Positions 32,703 through 42,327 of a stretch of 64,000 nt of DNA are shown piece after piece. The stretch spans positions 1 to 64,000 of the forward strand of contig JAFPXF010000005.1 in NCBI GenBank assembly GCA_017394765.1, written 5' to 3'. Position 1 is the first letter of the stretch. Each line of letters starts with the position of its first letter. The DNA comes from Bacteroidales bacterium. GTDB taxonomy: Bacteria; Bacteroidota; Bacteroidia; Bacteroidales; WCHB1-69. A program made the translations under genes and the position numbers. The notes beneath the pieces are model-generated. The model ran no database searches. It was given only the letters and a program-made list of their open reading frames with translations, and was not told the DNA's origin.

Positions 32703-34520
32703 TTATAGCGTATCAGATGCGCGTTGTGCGGCACGCTTGCGTTCTATTTCATCCAACAATATCTTGCGCACACGCAGCGACAGCGGGGTCACCTCCAGAT
32801 ATTCGTCCTTGGCGATGAACTCCATGTATTGTTCCAACGAATACTTGATGGCCGGAGCCAGCACCAGTTTCTCATCGGAACCGGCAGCACGCATGTTGGA
32901 GAGTTTCTTCGACTTGCAGACGTTGATGACCAAATCGCCCTGACGGATATGCTCGCCGATAACCTGACCTGCATAGACGGGGTCGCCGGGTTCGATGAAG
33001 AAGCGACCGCGGTCTTGCAGCTTGTTGAGGGAATAGGCGTACGCCTGGCCCGTCTCCATGGCGATGAGGGAACCGGCATGACGACCGGGAATGTCGCCCT
33101 TCCACGGCTCAAAACCTGTGAAGCGATGGGAGATGATGGCTTCTCCTTCGGTGGCCGTCAACAGCTGGTTGGTCAACCCGATGAGGCCACGCGACGGGAT
33201 GTTGAAGTTCAAGTGTACCCGGTCATTGAGCGTGTCCATTGATATCAGTTCGCCCTTGCGGCGCGACACATAGTCGATGACGCGGGAGGACATCTCCTCC
33301 GGCACCAGCACCAACAGTTGTTCAATAGGTTCACACTTCTGGCCGTCAATCTCCTTGATGATGACCTGTGGCTGACCGACCTGAAGCTCATAACCCTCGC
33401 GGCGCATCGTCTCAATGAGGATGGAGAGGTGTAAAATGCCGCGACCATAGACGTTAAGACGGTCCGGAGAGTCAGTCTCCTCAATGCGCAAAGCGAGGTT
33501 TTTCTCCAATTCCGCAAAAAGGCGGTCACGCAAGTGTCTTGAGGTCACATACTTTCCCTCCTTCCCAAAGAATGGGGAATTGTTAATGGTGAACAACATG
33601 CTCATGGTCGGCTCATCGACCTTGATGGGTGTCAGTTGTTCAGGATTCTCGAAGTCGGCTACAGTATCGCCGATCTCGAAGTCGTCGAGACCCAACACGG
33701 CACAAATCTCGCCAGCTTCCACAGGGGTCTTGATTTTCTCTTTGCCCAAACCTTCGAAAACATAGAGTTCCTTGACCTTGGAGCGCTGCACGGTGCCATC
33801 GCGCTTGACCAAGGAGACATTCTGGCCCCAAGAGATGGAACCGCGCTTGACACGTCCCACGGCAATACGCCCCACGTATGAGGAGAAGTCGAGAGAGGAA
33901 ATCATCATCTGCAAATTACCCTCTTCCGGATGAGGAGCGGGGATGTGTTTCACGATAGTGTCGAGCAGGTAGGAGATGTCGTTGGTAGGTGTGTTCCAGT
34001 CAGGACCCATCCAGCCTTGCTTGGCGGAACCATAGACAGTGGGGAAATCCAGTTGCTCGTCGGAAGCCCCCAGGTTGAACATCAGCTCGAAGACCGCCTC
34101 TTGCGCCAAGTCGGGCTGGCAGTTGGGCTTATCAACCTTGTTGATGACCACGATGGGCTTGAGGCCTAGTTCAATGGCCTTTTGGGTGACAAAACGGGTC
34201 TGCGGCATAGGGCCTTCAAAGGCATCCACCACTAAGAGGACGCCATCGGCCATATTGAGCACACGCTCCACCTCGCCGCCAAAGTCGCTATGTCCCGGCG
34301 TATCAATCACATTAATCTTTACGCCTTTGTAGCGAACGGAGACATTCTTGGAGAGAATGGTAATGCCTCTCTCTCTTTCAAGGTCGTTGTTGTCGAGCAC
34401 CAAATCTTGCACCTGCTGGTTGTCGCGGAAGAGGTGCGCTTGGTACAATATTCTGTCCACGAGGGTGGTTTTACCATGATCGACGTGGGCGATGATTGCT
34501 ATATTCCTAATTTCTTGCAT
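32703..34520 (-). CDS. typA: Ribosome-associated translational GTPase TypA/BipA
   Basis: A 605-residue translation-factor GTPase that binds the 70S ribosome and helps assembly and stress growth. G1 is [13 protein letters not shown]2 lies in RERGITI, G3 is [17 protein letters not shown]4 is NKVDKP and G5 GSAKQGWMG. The EF-G-like domains III and V and the BipA-specific C-terminus ([20 protein letters not shown]) are complete. A TATTTTTGC box is 24 bases upstream. It heads the typA-methyltransferase-folB-aroB run. Confidence 0.97.
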   Translation of the reverse strand: MQEIRNIAIIAHVDHGKTTLVDRILYQAHLFRDNQQVQDLVLDNNDLERERGITILSKNVSVRYKGVKINVIDTPGHSDFGGEVERVLNMADGVLLVVDAFEGPMPQTRFVTQKAIELGLKPIVVINKVDKPNCQPDLAQEAVFELMFNLGASDEQLDFPTVYGSAKQGWMGPDWNTPTNDISYLLDTIVKHIPAPHPEEGNLQMMISSLDFSSYVGRIAVGRVKRGSISWGQNVSLVKRDGTVQRSKVKELYVFEGLGKEKIKTPVEAGEICAVLGLDDFEIGDTVADFENPEQLTPIKVDEPTMSMLFTINNSPFFGKEGKYVTSRHLRDRLFAELEKNLALRIEETDSPDRLNVYGRGILHLSILIETMRREGYELQVGQPQVIIKEIDGQKCEPIEQLLVLVPEEMSSRVIDYVSRRKGELISMDTLNDRVHLNFNIPSRGLIGLTNQLLTATEGEAIISHRFTGFEPWKGDIPGRHAGSLIAMETGQAYAYSLNKLQDRGRFFIEPGDPVYAGQVIGEHIRQGDLVINVCKSKKLSNMRAAGSDEKLVLAPAIKYSLEQYMEFIAKDEYLEVTPLSLRVRKILLDEIERKRAAQRASDTL

Positions 34521-34544
34521 TTTGCGTTTTCTATTCTAAAAGGC

Positions 34545-34553
34545 GCAAAAATA
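34545..34553 (-). promoter_or_regulatory. -7 box (TATTTTTGC) for typA
   Basis: TATTTTTGC on the minus strand, 24 bases before the typA ATG. Confidence 0.65.
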
Positions 34554-34600
34554 AGAAAAAAATTGTCTCAGACAACAAGGTGGAGCGCAGGCTCTATCGG

Positions 34601-36763
34601 CTATTTTCTGATATCCATCTCATTGAGCAGATAGCCTTGGCCACCGTACTTGTCGATGATGAAGAGCACATAACGTGAATCGACGTTGATGCAGCGCTGC
34701 AGTTCGGTGTTGAAGACGATGTCGCTGCTGAGGGCTTCCCAGTTGCCGTCGAAAGCCAAGCCGATGAGCTCGCCGTTGCCGTTCATGATCGGGCTGCCGG
34801 AGTTTCCGCCGGTGATATCGTTGTTGGAGAGGAAGCAAACATGCAGAGTGCCATCCTTGTCAGCATATTGACCGAAATCCTTATTCAGGATAAGGTCTTT
34901 GAGCTTTGCCGGCACATCGAACTCGGGATCGCCGGGAATCTCTTTCTCGAGGATACCCTTGGTGGTGGTGAAATAGTTGTAGTGGACACCGTCGGCAGGA
35001 TAGTAGTCGCACACCGTGCCATACGTGGTACGCATGGTGCTGTTGGCATCGGGGTACATCGGCGTCTCGGCGTTCATCTCCTTCAAAGCGGCCAGATAGG
35101 TGCGACGCGGCAGGTCAACCTTCTCGGCATCGCTATACACATGTTGGTTCACCATGATCATGGACAACAGAGACTGCAAATATTGGTAAACAGGGTCTTT
35201 CTCAAGCACCTTGTTGTTGGGTTTTTTGACAAACTTTTCAAAATTCTCCTTGGAGATAAAAATAGAGTTGGCGAGGGCGTTCTTGAAGTTTTCCTTGCTG
35301 CCCTTGAAATTCTTGGCGAGGAATCCGTCAATGTCGGGGCGCTTGTCAACAGGGAGGCGTTCCCAGGTCTTGAGGGTGGCCATGATGATGTCTATTTCGG
35401 TGGCCTTGTCCTTGTTGCCCAAGTTCTTCTCGTAAGTTTTCATCAGCGTTTCGATTTTTTCAGGGGTGAAACCCTTTTCACCCTTCTTGAGGGACAGCGC
35501 ATTACGGGTACGCCAGCCGGTGAGCAGGGTTGCGGAGGAGCTGAGGCAAAGGTTGGCATTGGTCATGGCCTTGTAAGCGTCACCATTGATTCCCTCCACC
35601 GCTTTCTTGATGTCGTTAAGGCAATTGCCATACTTTTTCTGACGCTCGGTGCTGGCATTGATCCATTGGGTGAGCTCTTTCTCCTGTTGCTGTTTTTTCT
35701 CCACCACGCGGAGGTTCTGCAAACTGGTCACCTCGCCATGCTGGTTTTTCCAATAATTGGCCAGTCCGGCATAGTCGTCGGCATATTGGAGACGCACGGC
35801 GGCATCGGCGTTCATATGGTCGTTGATGACGGGCAGGATGATGTCAAGGGGCTCATAGATGGCCGGATCGTTCACGTTGATGGCGTTCTGCACCTCGTAG
35901 GAGGTCATGAAGCGCTGGGTGGAGCCGGGATAGCCCCATATCATGGTGTAGTCGCCGGGTTGATAGCCCTTGATGCTGATAGGCAGGAAGTGCTTGGGGT
36001 GGAACGGGACGTTCTCCTTGGCATACTTGGCAGGGGAGCCGTCGGGGGCAGTGTATATGCGGAACACCGTGAAGTCGCCGGTGTGACGGGGCCACATCCA
36101 GTTGTCGGTGTCTCCGCCGAATTTGCCGATGGCACTGGGCGGGGCACACACCAAACGCACATCCTCATACGTGGTGTAAATGAACATGTAGTACTCGTTG
36201 CCCTCATAGAAGGGTTTCACGACCACTTTGTAGCGGCCATCGTTGGAGTTTTCCTTTTGGAGCTTCTTGATGGCAGCTTCAATGACTTTTTCGCGGGCGC
36301 TCTCAGTAGCATCCTCTTTCACTTCGGCCAACACAATGCTGGTCACATCTTCCATTCTTTCCAAGAAGTTGACGTGGAAGTTGGCGGGCAACTCCTCTTC
36401 GCGGCTCATGGCGAAGAAGCCGTTCTCGAGGTAGTCATGCTCCACACTGGAGAGTTCCACCACGGAAGAGTAACCGCAGTGGTGGTTGGTGAACATCAGA
36501 CCGTCGCGGCTGACCATCTCACCCGTGCAGAAACCGTCACCCAATTGGACAATGGCATCCTTGAGGGAAGAGTTGTTGATGTCATACAACTGCTCGGCAG
36601 TGAGGCGCAAGCCCAGCTTCTGCATCTGTGCGTAGTTGTAATTCTTGATAAACATGGGAAGCCACATGCCCTCATCCGGCGGATTGATGGCGAAAGTGGT
36701 GGCGCAAAAAACTGTTGCGACAAGCAACATCGCGCTCTTTTTAAGATTGGATAAGAATTTCAT
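34601..36763 (-). CDS. S46-family dipeptidyl peptidase, DPP7-like
   Basis: A 720-residue exported peptidase with a signal peptide (MKFLSNLKKSAMLLVATVFC, then an AFA-type site). The chymotrypsin-like triad is visible as His in FTNHHCGYSSV, Asp in the GGDTDNW segment region, and Ser in GGNSGSPIMNG. The residue pattern LAFDGNWEALSSD after the serine resembles DPP7 (Gly at the S1-determining position) rather than DPP11, which has Arg there. Family enzymes release dipeptides in the periplasm of amino-acid-fermenting Bacteroidetes. It is followed by typA, whose promoter lies in the 80-base gap. Confidence 0.9.
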   Translation of the reverse strand: MKFLSNLKKSAMLLVATVFCATTFAINPPDEGMWLPMFIKNYNYAQMQKLGLRLTAEQLYDINNSSLKDAIVQLGDGFCTGEMVSRDGLMFTNHHCGYSSVVELSSVEHDYLENGFFAMSREEELPANFHVNFLERMEDVTSIVLAEVKEDATESAREKVIEAAIKKLQKENSNDGRYKVVVKPFYEGNEYYMFIYTTYEDVRLVCAPPSAIGKFGGDTDNWMWPRHTGDFTVFRIYTAPDGSPAKYAKENVPFHPKHFLPISIKGYQPGDYTMIWGYPGSTQRFMTSYEVQNAINVNDPAIYEPLDIILPVINDHMNADAAVRLQYADDYAGLANYWKNQHGEVTSLQNLRVVEKKQQQEKELTQWINASTERQKKYGNCLNDIKKAVEGINGDAYKAMTNANLCLSSSATLLTGWRTRNALSLKKGEKGFTPEKIETLMKTYEKNLGNKDKATEIDIIMATLKTWERLPVDKRPDIDGFLAKNFKGSKENFKNALANSIFISKENFEKFVKKPNNKVLEKDPVYQYLQSLLSMIMVNQHVYSDAEKVDLPRRTYLAALKEMNAETPMYPDANSTMRTTYGTVCDYYPADGVHYNYFTTTKGILEKEIPGDPEFDVPAKLKDLILNKDFGQYADKDGTLHVCFLSNNDITGGNSGSPIMNGNGELIGLAFDGNWEALSSDIVFNTELQRCINVDSRYVLFIIDKYGGQGYLLNEMDIRK

Positions 36764-36804
36764 AGTGGTTTTTATTTAATTGATAATGAAAAATTTGCAA
36801 TACA

Positions 36805-37470
36805 TCATGCAAGAGGCTCGCCTTCGGGGGCGATCTCTTCGGATTCTTTCTTTTCGGGTTCTAACTGACGGAAGATCCGTTTGTTGAAAACAATCATGAG
36901 GAAGATGCCCACGGTGATGCAGGCATCGGCGATGTTGAAGATAGCGGGGAAGAAGTAGCTGCCGCCCCAAACCGGGAACCAGTCGGGGAGCGGGAAGAGT
37001 TTGAGATAGAACATATCGACCACCCTGCCATAGAAAAACGGGGCGTAGCCGCCACCTTCGGGGAAGAGCGTGGCCACAACCATCAGGCCGCTTTCGCTAA
37101 AAGCAAGGCCGTAGAACAGGGAGTCGATGATGTTGCCGAGGGCTCCGGCAATGACGAGACAGAACACGGCGAGCGTAAGCCCGTCCATCCGTTCCCGCTT
37201 GATGAGCCGGTGCGTGTACCAGCACATCAAGACCACCAGGACGATGCGCAACAAGGAGAGCATCAACTTGCCGAAATTCTGACCCAAGCTGATGCCGAAG
37301 GCCATGCCCTCGTTTTCAACAAAATAGAGATTGAACCAATGTCCTAACAAAGGTATATTCTCCCCCAAGGCCATGTGGGTCTTCACCCACACCTTGAGCA
37401 ACTGATCCAAAAGGATAATGCCTGCAATTACGATACACGCAATTACATTGTATTTTCTCTGTTTGTTCAA
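36805..37470 (-). CDS. lspA: Lipoprotein signal peptidase (LspA, signal peptidase II)
   Basis: Cleaves prolipoproteins at the lipobox cysteine in the inner membrane. About 221 residues with four membrane helices. The conserved boxes are VENEGMAFGISLG, AGALGNIIDSLFYG, GRVVDMFYL and FPAIFNIADACITVG; the Asp residues of the last three are the catalytic candidates. A Gly-rich insertion of about 20 residues between GNIID and VVD is typical of Bacteroidetes LspA. No ATG fits; a TTG at 37470, one base after the dksA-like stop, is the probable start, while the longer open frame overlaps that gene. The C-terminal tail is acidic and cytoplasmic. Confidence 0.9.
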   Translation of the reverse strand: MNKQRKYNVIACIVIAGIILLDQLLKVWVKTHMALGENIPLLGHWFNLYFVENEGMAFGISLGQNFGKLMLSLLRIVLVVLMCWYTHRLIKRERMDGLTLAVFCLVIAGALGNIIDSLFYGLAFSESGLMVVATLFPEGGGYAPFFYGRVVDMFYLKLFPLPDWFPVWGGSYFFPAIFNIADACITVGIFLMIVFNKRIFRQLEPEKKESEEIAPEGEPLA

Positions 37471-37471
37471 A

Positions 37472-37858
37472 CTATTTCTGTTTTTCTCTGATCTTTGAAT
37501 CCACGTCGAGGGTAGCATGGGGGACGATTCTGAGACGTTCCTTGGGAATGAGTTTGCCCGTCATGCGGTCCACGCCGTATGTTTTGTTCTCGATGCGCAC
37601 CAAGGCTGCCTCGAGGTTTGCGATGTATTTGTCCAGACGGCCTGCCAGCCGGCTGTTTTCTTCTTTGGAAAGCACCTGGTTGCCCTCTTCCATGTTCTTG
37701 AACGTGGGAGCTGTGTCCGTGGTGTCGTTGCCAACGCCACTATAGGCTTCCTGATAGACTTCCATTGCTTTTTTCGCGTCAGCGATCTTGTTTTCGATAA
37801 GAACTCTGAACTCCTCTAATTCTTCATCAGAATAGCGGTTGATAATTGGTGTTGCCAT
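37472..37858 (-). CDS. TraR/DksA-family protein with a cysteine-free zinc-finger region
   Basis: A 128-residue protein. The N-terminal about 75 residues form a coiled coil (EELEEFRVLIENKIADAKKA), as in DksA. The C-terminal globular part reads YGVDRMTGKLIPKERLRIVP, aligning with the DksA zinc finger, but all four Cys positions are replaced. Such degenerate members, often kept next to lspA, are common in Bacteroidetes. DksA proteins bind the RNA polymerase secondary channel; whether this one does is not shown. ATG at 37858 chosen; lspA follows at once. Confidence 0.85.
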   Translation of the reverse strand: MATPIINRYSDEELEEFRVLIENKIADAKKAMEVYQEAYSGVGNDTTDTAPTFKNMEEGNQVLSKEENSRLAGRLDKYIANLEAALVRIENKTYGVDRMTGKLIPKERLRIVPHATLDVDSKIREKQK

Positions 37859-37887
37859 TTTTATAGGTTTAAGGTTAAAATTGTGCG

Positions 37888-37896
37888 GCAAAGATA
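37888..37896 (-). promoter_or_regulatory. -7 box (TATCTTTGC) for the dksA-like-lspA operon
   Basis: TATCTTTGC on the minus strand, 29 bases before the ATG at 37858. Confidence 0.65.
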
Positions 37897-37921
37897 AACT
37901 TTTTTCCCTAATAAAAGTGTC

Positions 37922-39196
37922 TTATTTTACCAATTTGTAAATTTGATGTTGTTGTTTTGAATCAGATATTTGTAAAAGATAAACACCCTGTTTATAGGGA
38001 AAAGGCCAACTCAAGCGTTGTCCTCCGTCAGCCAAACGCTCTTGGAAACGGGCCAACGACCTGCCATCGACAGAGAATATTTCGAATGTATAGAGGTCTG
38101 ATTGCGCACCATGGAAATAGATGTCCAACCGTTCGCGGATGGGGTTGACCACCCGGAACTGAAAGTCCGTCGCGCGGTCGGCCACCCCCACGGTGGCGTC
38201 AATGGCGAAGTCGGTGATGACCGGCAGATGGTCGGACTGGTTGTAGAGTGCCTGGGCCACGTTGTTCGGGATGAGTTCGTTGGCGGGCGACAGGATGGTC
38301 CCGTTGAAGCGCCGCCCATCCTGCCCCAAGGCATGGTAGGTCTCCGGCAGCACGCGAACGCCGGCACTGCCATAATAGACATACGGCGACACAAGGATGA
38401 TGTCGAAACGGTCGTCCAAACCACCCGTGGAGAAACAACCGTCGGACTGGGTATGGGTGGACTGGGTGTGAATGTCGGAAAACTGCCCGTTGTTGTTCCA
38501 GTGTCCGGCGCGGTCAATCGGGTCATAGAAACGATAGAGGCTGTTGGAGTAGTTGACCAGCTCCTGATAGCAAAGCTCGTCTGAACCGTACACATTGAAA
38601 TCTCCCGAGAGCACATAATTGTCCGGATTGCCGGAGGCGGAGATGCGGTTCATAAGCCGTTGCGTCTGCACAAAACGGGCATTGGCGTTATCTTCGGAGC
38701 TGCCCGCCTTCAGATGGGCAATCCAAAAGGTCATGAACACCGTGTCGCCTGAAGCCAAGTCCGGCGAGTTATAATACATCTTGTACCCCGTGATGTCGCG
38801 ATACGAAGTCGTGACGTATGTATGGCTGTGCAACGTCAGCTTCCGGGAATCATAGAAAATCATGTTGGCGATATAGCCGCCCGAGTAGTTGGTGAGCGGC
38901 CCGTGGCGGTAGTAATCGATGCCGTCCACGTTGATGACATTCGTCAAGATACGGTCGGCATAGGCCGCCGAACTGCCTATTTCATTGACACAAAACACAT
39001 CAGGGGCGACATAGTGGAATATAGTCCTGAGATTCGCATCCTTCTGATTGAGGTTGTTGGTGGCGGCATTGCAGTCCGACACCCCCGAATTTTCCGTATA
39101 GTACATAAGGTTGTACTGCATCATGCGCAGGGTGTCTTGAGCGGATGAGGCCCAAAAGAGCATGGTCAGCGAGAGAAGCAGGAGCGAGCGTTTCAT
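37922..39196 (-). CDS. Secreted endonuclease/exonuclease/phosphatase-family protein with T9SS-type C-terminal domain
   Basis: A 424-residue protein with a signal peptide (MKRSLLLLSLTMLFWASSAQ). The EEP nuclease fold shows MQYNLMYY, VFCVNEIG with the metal Glu, YVLSGDFNVYGSD with the catalytic Asp/Asn pair, and SDHLPVITDF with the final Asp-His. The last about 80 residues (VNPIRERLDIYFHG, then IFSVDGRSLARFQE and YKQGVYLLQI, ending in KLVK) have the beta-sandwich pattern of type A T9SS sorting domains, predicting export to the surface. The ATG at 39196 overlaps the gldD stop (ATGA); a TTG at 39205 is less likely. Confidence 0.85.
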   Translation of the reverse strand: MKRSLLLLSLTMLFWASSAQDTLRMMQYNLMYYTENSGVSDCNAATNNLNQKDANLRTIFHYVAPDVFCVNEIGSSAAYADRILTNVINVDGIDYYRHGPLTNYSGGYIANMIFYDSRKLTLHSHTYVTTSYRDITGYKMYYNSPDLASGDTVFMTFWIAHLKAGSSEDNANARFVQTQRLMNRISASGNPDNYVLSGDFNVYGSDELCYQELVNYSNSLYRFYDPIDRAGHWNNNGQFSDIHTQSTHTQSDGCFSTGGLDDRFDIILVSPYVYYGSAGVRVLPETYHALGQDGRRFNGTILSPANELIPNNVAQALYNQSDHLPVITDFAIDATVGVADRATDFQFRVVNPIRERLDIYFHGAQSDLYTFEIFSVDGRSLARFQERLADGGQRLSWPFPYKQGVYLLQISDSKQQHQIYKLVK

Positions 39197-39795
39197 TTTT
39201 TCCAAGATAAGGTGTTGACAAGCTGCATGGCGTCTTCGCGCAAATACTCGATGACAGGCTGCAACGAGTCGTTATTGGGCGTGAAGTTGAAATACAAGGT
39301 GGCGCGCAGGAATTGGTGCGCGCTGTCGGTCATCCAGAATTGCAGCGGCGTGGCCACCTCCTTGCCCTTGATGTCGTAAATCTGTCCCCACAACGGGGCC
39401 TCTTGGTCGCGGATCATGGAATACTCCACATCATCGGCTTTCTGATAGTGGAATTTCATCATCCCTTCCTCGCGGATTATGAAATTGCGCAGACTGTCAG
39501 CGTTTGCCAAAGGGAACCATGTGAACTTGAAAGTGGCGTTGAGCTCAGGATAGGAGAGATCCATCCAGCACGACCCGTCTTTTTGCCAACGTATGTCGGA
39601 CACGGCATGTTTGGATTGCTGGAACGAGAACGGCAGGGTAGAGTCGCTCTGTTGGTACTCGTGGTCGGGCAGATCGATACGGAAATAGCCCACTGGTCTC
39701 GGCGCGAGCACCTCGTCCCGATGCAGGCAGGAGGCCGGCAACAGAGCGGCGCAGAAGCATAAAAGCGCGCAAAGGCCACGAACTTTGAATGTCAT
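39193..39795 (-). CDS. gldD: Gliding motility/T9SS lipoprotein GldD
   Basis: A 200-residue lipoprotein: signal peptide with lipobox LPASC (Cys at 23), then the family opening APRPVGYFRIDLPDHEY and internal MMKFHYQKADDVEY. GldD is required for gliding and T9SS function in Flavobacterium and is also kept in non-gliding Bacteroidetes with T9SS. It starts 16 bases after rpoD and its stop overlaps the start of a T9SS-type nuclease gene, so a core secretion protein and a probable substrate are co-translated. No other gld or por gene lies beside it. Confidence 0.85.
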   Translation of the reverse strand: MTFKVRGLCALLCFCAALLPASCLHRDEVLAPRPVGYFRIDLPDHEYQQSDSTLPFSFQQSKHAVSDIRWQKDGSCWMDLSYPELNATFKFTWFPLANADSLRNFIIREEGMMKFHYQKADDVEYSMIRDQEAPLWGQIYDIKGKEVATPLQFWMTDSAHQFLRATLYFNFTPNNDSLQPVIEYLREDAMQLVNTLSWKK

Positions 39796-39811
39796 GAGCT
39801 TGTGATAGCGG

Positions 39812-40672
39812 TTACAGGTAACTTTTGAGATTCTTGTTCTTGCTATTTTGACGAAGGCGCTTCAAGGCACGCTCCTTGATTTGGCGGACGCGCTCGCGCG
39901 AAAGATCCAAGATGTCCCCGATCTCGTCCAGCGTGTGCTCATGCGAGGCATTGATGCCGTAGAAGAGCATCAGCACCTCACGCTCCTTGTCGGGCAGAGT
40001 GCTGAGCACATCATGGATTTCAGAGGCAAGAGACTCCTGCATCAAAATGGTGTCCGTATCTTCGTCATTGTCGTGGACGAAAATATCGACAAAGCGGGTC
40101 TCCTCGTTCGGGGAGATGGGGGAATCAATGGATTGGGGATGGTTGTTCATCTTCATGATTTCCGAAACCTTATAGACGGGCAGGTCGATGGCCTCGGCAA
40201 TCTCTTCCGTAGTGGGAATACGCTTGAGCTGCTGCTCCAAACGGGCAGTCTCCTTCTTGATTTTATTGATGACGCCCACCTGGTTCAAAGGCAGACGGAC
40301 AATGCGCGACTGGTCGGCGATGGCCTGCAGGATGGATTGGCGAATCCACCATACCGCGTATGAGATGAACTTGAAACCGCGCGTCTCATCGAAACGCTTG
40401 GCGGCCTTTATGAGCCCGACATTGCCCTCGTTGATGAGGTCCTGCAGGCTGATGCCCTGGTTTTGGTACTGTTTCGCAACAGAGACCACAAAACGCAAAT
40501 TTGTGGTAGTGAGCTTGTTGAGGGCTTCTTCATCACCAGCCTTGATTCTACGTGCCAATTCCACCTCTTCCTCGGCACTGATCATCTGCTCTTTGCCGAT
40601 ATCAGCCAAATAACGATCCAAGGAAGCGGAGTCACGGTTGGTGATGGACTTGGAAATCTTTAATTGTCTCAT
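39812..40672 (-). CDS. rpoD: Primary RNA polymerase sigma factor (RpoD/SigA, Bacteroidetes type)
   Basis: A 286-residue sigma-70 protein without region 1.1, as usual for the Bacteroidetes housekeeping sigma factor. Region 1.2 is SLDRYLADIGKEQMISAEEE, region 2 has LINEGNVGLIKAAKRFDE and FKFISYAVWWIRQSI, region 3 follows, and region 4 ends with the helix-turn-helix TLDEIGDILDLSRERVRQIK. This is the factor expected to read the TAnnTTTGC boxes listed in this window. gldD follows after 16 bases. Confidence 0.95.
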   Translation of the reverse strand: MRQLKISKSITNRDSASLDRYLADIGKEQMISAEEEVELARRIKAGDEEALNKLTTTNLRFVVSVAKQYQNQGISLQDLINEGNVGLIKAAKRFDETRGFKFISYAVWWIRQSILQAIADQSRIVRLPLNQVGVINKIKKETARLEQQLKRIPTTEEIAEAIDLPVYKVSEIMKMNNHPQSIDSPISPNEETRFVDIFVHDNDEDTDTILMQESLASEIHDVLSTLPDKEREVLMLFYGINASHEHTLDEIGDILDLSRERVRQIKERALKRLRQNSKNKNLKSYL

Positions 40673-40723
40673 TATATTATATTGTATATTTCAATCAATA
40701 AAAAATGTATTTGTTAGTCGTTA

Positions 40724-41842
40724 TTAATCATTATCCTTGCGCAACAAATCGGTTGTACCTTTATTGTTTAATAAAGTTACATTCTTGTTATATTTTTCTT
40801 TATTTCGTATAATGCTCACCTTGACTTTGTCGCCGGGCGATTTGGTCTTGAGCACGCCGCGTACCTCAGCCAGGCTGTTGACGGGATGCTCGTCGATGCT
40901 GATGATGACATCACCTTCCTGGAAATCGTTCTTGGCGGCGGCGCCGTTTTCGTCAACGTCAGCCACATAGACACCGCGCACATCTTCAAGGCCATATTCC
41001 TCAGCCAAGGAGGCATTCAGCTCCATGATGGAGACACCAAGGTATGCTTTTTGCACCTTGCCGTATTCCTTGAGGTCGAAATAGATTTTCTTGACAATGT
41101 TGGAAGGAATGGCAAAGGAGTAGCCTGTATAGTATCCGTTGCCGGAGGCGATGGCGGTGTTGATGCCGACAAGCTTCCCGGAGGCGTTGACCAGCGCACC
41201 GCCAGAGTTGCCTGAATTGACAGCGGCATCGGTCTGCAGGTAGCTCTCCTCCGTGGCGCCTTTGCTGCCAAGTTCCAATTGGCGCGCCTTGGCACTGATG
41301 ATGCCGGCGGTGACCGTAGAGGTGAGGTTCATAGGGTTGCCCACAGCCAACACCCACTCGCCAAGCTTCACAGAGTCGGAGTTGGCAAATTCCACGTATG
41401 GAAGATTTTTGGCATCGATTTTGATGAGGGCCAAATCGGCGCTGGGGTCCGTGCCGATGATCGTGCCGTTATATTCGCGCTTGTCGTTCAATGTGATGGT
41501 AGTCTTCACAGCATCGGCCACCACGTGGTTGTTGGTGATGATGTAGCCGTCAGAGGAGACGATGACCCCGGAACCGGCCGCCTGCACAGGATAGGCGCTC
41601 GGCGCCATCCCGAAGAAATGCTCCCATATCGTGCCCCCGAAAAAATCATCCCATTCCGGCGTCTTTTGCGTGAATTCTGTCTTAATATACACCACGGAAT
41701 TGACCGAACGCTCTGCCGCCTCTGTCAAATCCACATACTTGGACGTGCTTCCATGGCCGGATTGCGCATGGGTGCATCCGACCGTGCAAACGATAGCTAA
41801 CACACTGATTGCTAATGTTCTAAATGTTCTTTTGATTTTCAT
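40724..41842 (-). CDS. HtrA/DegP-family trypsin-like serine protease with one PDZ domain
   Basis: A 372-residue envelope protease. The N-terminal sequence RTLAISVLAIVCTVGCTHAQ could be a lipobox signal (Cys at about 23) or a plain signal peptide ending at HAQ. The triad is His in YIITNNHVV, Asp in SADLALIKID and Ser in NSGNSGGALV. A single PDZ domain follows (about 265-360: GVYVADVDENGAAAKNDFQEG is too long to be accidental; the ligand loop is near YLGVSI). DegS/DegQ-like in layout. It degrades or senses misfolded envelope proteins in known relatives. The ATG at 41842 is chosen because the MKIKRTFR signal start follows it. Confidence 0.92.
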   Translation of the reverse strand: MKIKRTFRTLAISVLAIVCTVGCTHAQSGHGSTSKYVDLTEAAERSVNSVVYIKTEFTQKTPEWDDFFGGTIWEHFFGMAPSAYPVQAAGSGVIVSSDGYIITNNHVVADAVKTTITLNDKREYNGTIIGTDPSADLALIKIDAKNLPYVEFANSDSVKLGEWVLAVGNPMNLTSTVTAGIISAKARQLELGSKGATEESYLQTDAAVNSGNSGGALVNASGKLVGINTAIASGNGYYTGYSFAIPSNIVKKIYFDLKEYGKVQKAYLGVSIMELNASLAEEYGLEDVRGVYVADVDENGAAAKNDFQEGDVIISIDEHPVNSLAEVRGVLKTKSPGDKVKVSIIRNKEKYNKNVTLLNNKGTTDLLRKDND

Positions 41843-41931
41843 TTTGATAGGTGTTTTTGAGTAAAATCGATACATAAACGTAAATGTTGAAAAAAAATTG
41901 CAGAAAAAAAATGAATATATCAGAAATTTTG

Positions 41932-41940
41932 TATTTTTGC
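41932..41940 (+). promoter_or_regulatory. -7 box (TATTTTTGC) for rplU-rpmA
   Basis: TATTTTTGC lies 36 bases before the rplU ATG. Confidence 0.65.
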
Positions 41941-41976
41941 CGCCTCAAAAAATAATAACAAAAAACAATATTCACA

Positions 41977-42288
41977 ATGTACGCAATCGTAGAGATAGCC
42001 GGGCAACAATTCAAGATTGAAAAAGACCGCAGAGTCTATGTTCAACGCCTTCAGGCTGAAGAAGGAGCGCAGGTCAGTTTTGATCGCGTTTTGTTAGTTG
42101 ACAACGACGGTGATGTAAAAGTGGGCACCCCGACCGTAAACGGTGCTGCCGTGACCGCTACCGTCCTCAAACACCTCAAGGGTGACAAAGTTCTTGTTTT
42201 CAAGAAAAAAAGAAGAAAAGGATACCAGAAACTCAATGGCCACCGTCAGTGTCTGACCGCCATCAAGATTGATGGGATTTCCTTGTAA
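41977..42288 (+). CDS. rplU: 50S ribosomal protein L21
   Basis: A 103-residue large-subunit protein. [20 protein letters not shown] is the canonical L21 start, and [20 protein letters not shown] near the C-terminus is the conserved rRNA-binding stretch. Full length. rpmA follows after 39 bases, the usual pairing. Confidence 0.98.
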   Translation: MYAIVEIAGQQFKIEKDRRVYVQRLQAEEGAQVSFDRVLLVDNDGDVKVGTPTVNGAAVTATVLKHLKGDKVLVFKKKRRKGYQKLNGHRQCLTAIKIDGISL

Positions 42289-42327
42289 GTCGAAGTATTA
42301 ATTAACGAATAAAAACAAAAAGAAGAT

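Noticed and set aside
34841..36754. 637-codon plus-strand frame opposite the S46 peptidase
   Set aside because: Same codon-bias shadow; the composition (His/Val/Gly rich) is that of reverse-complement coding sequence.
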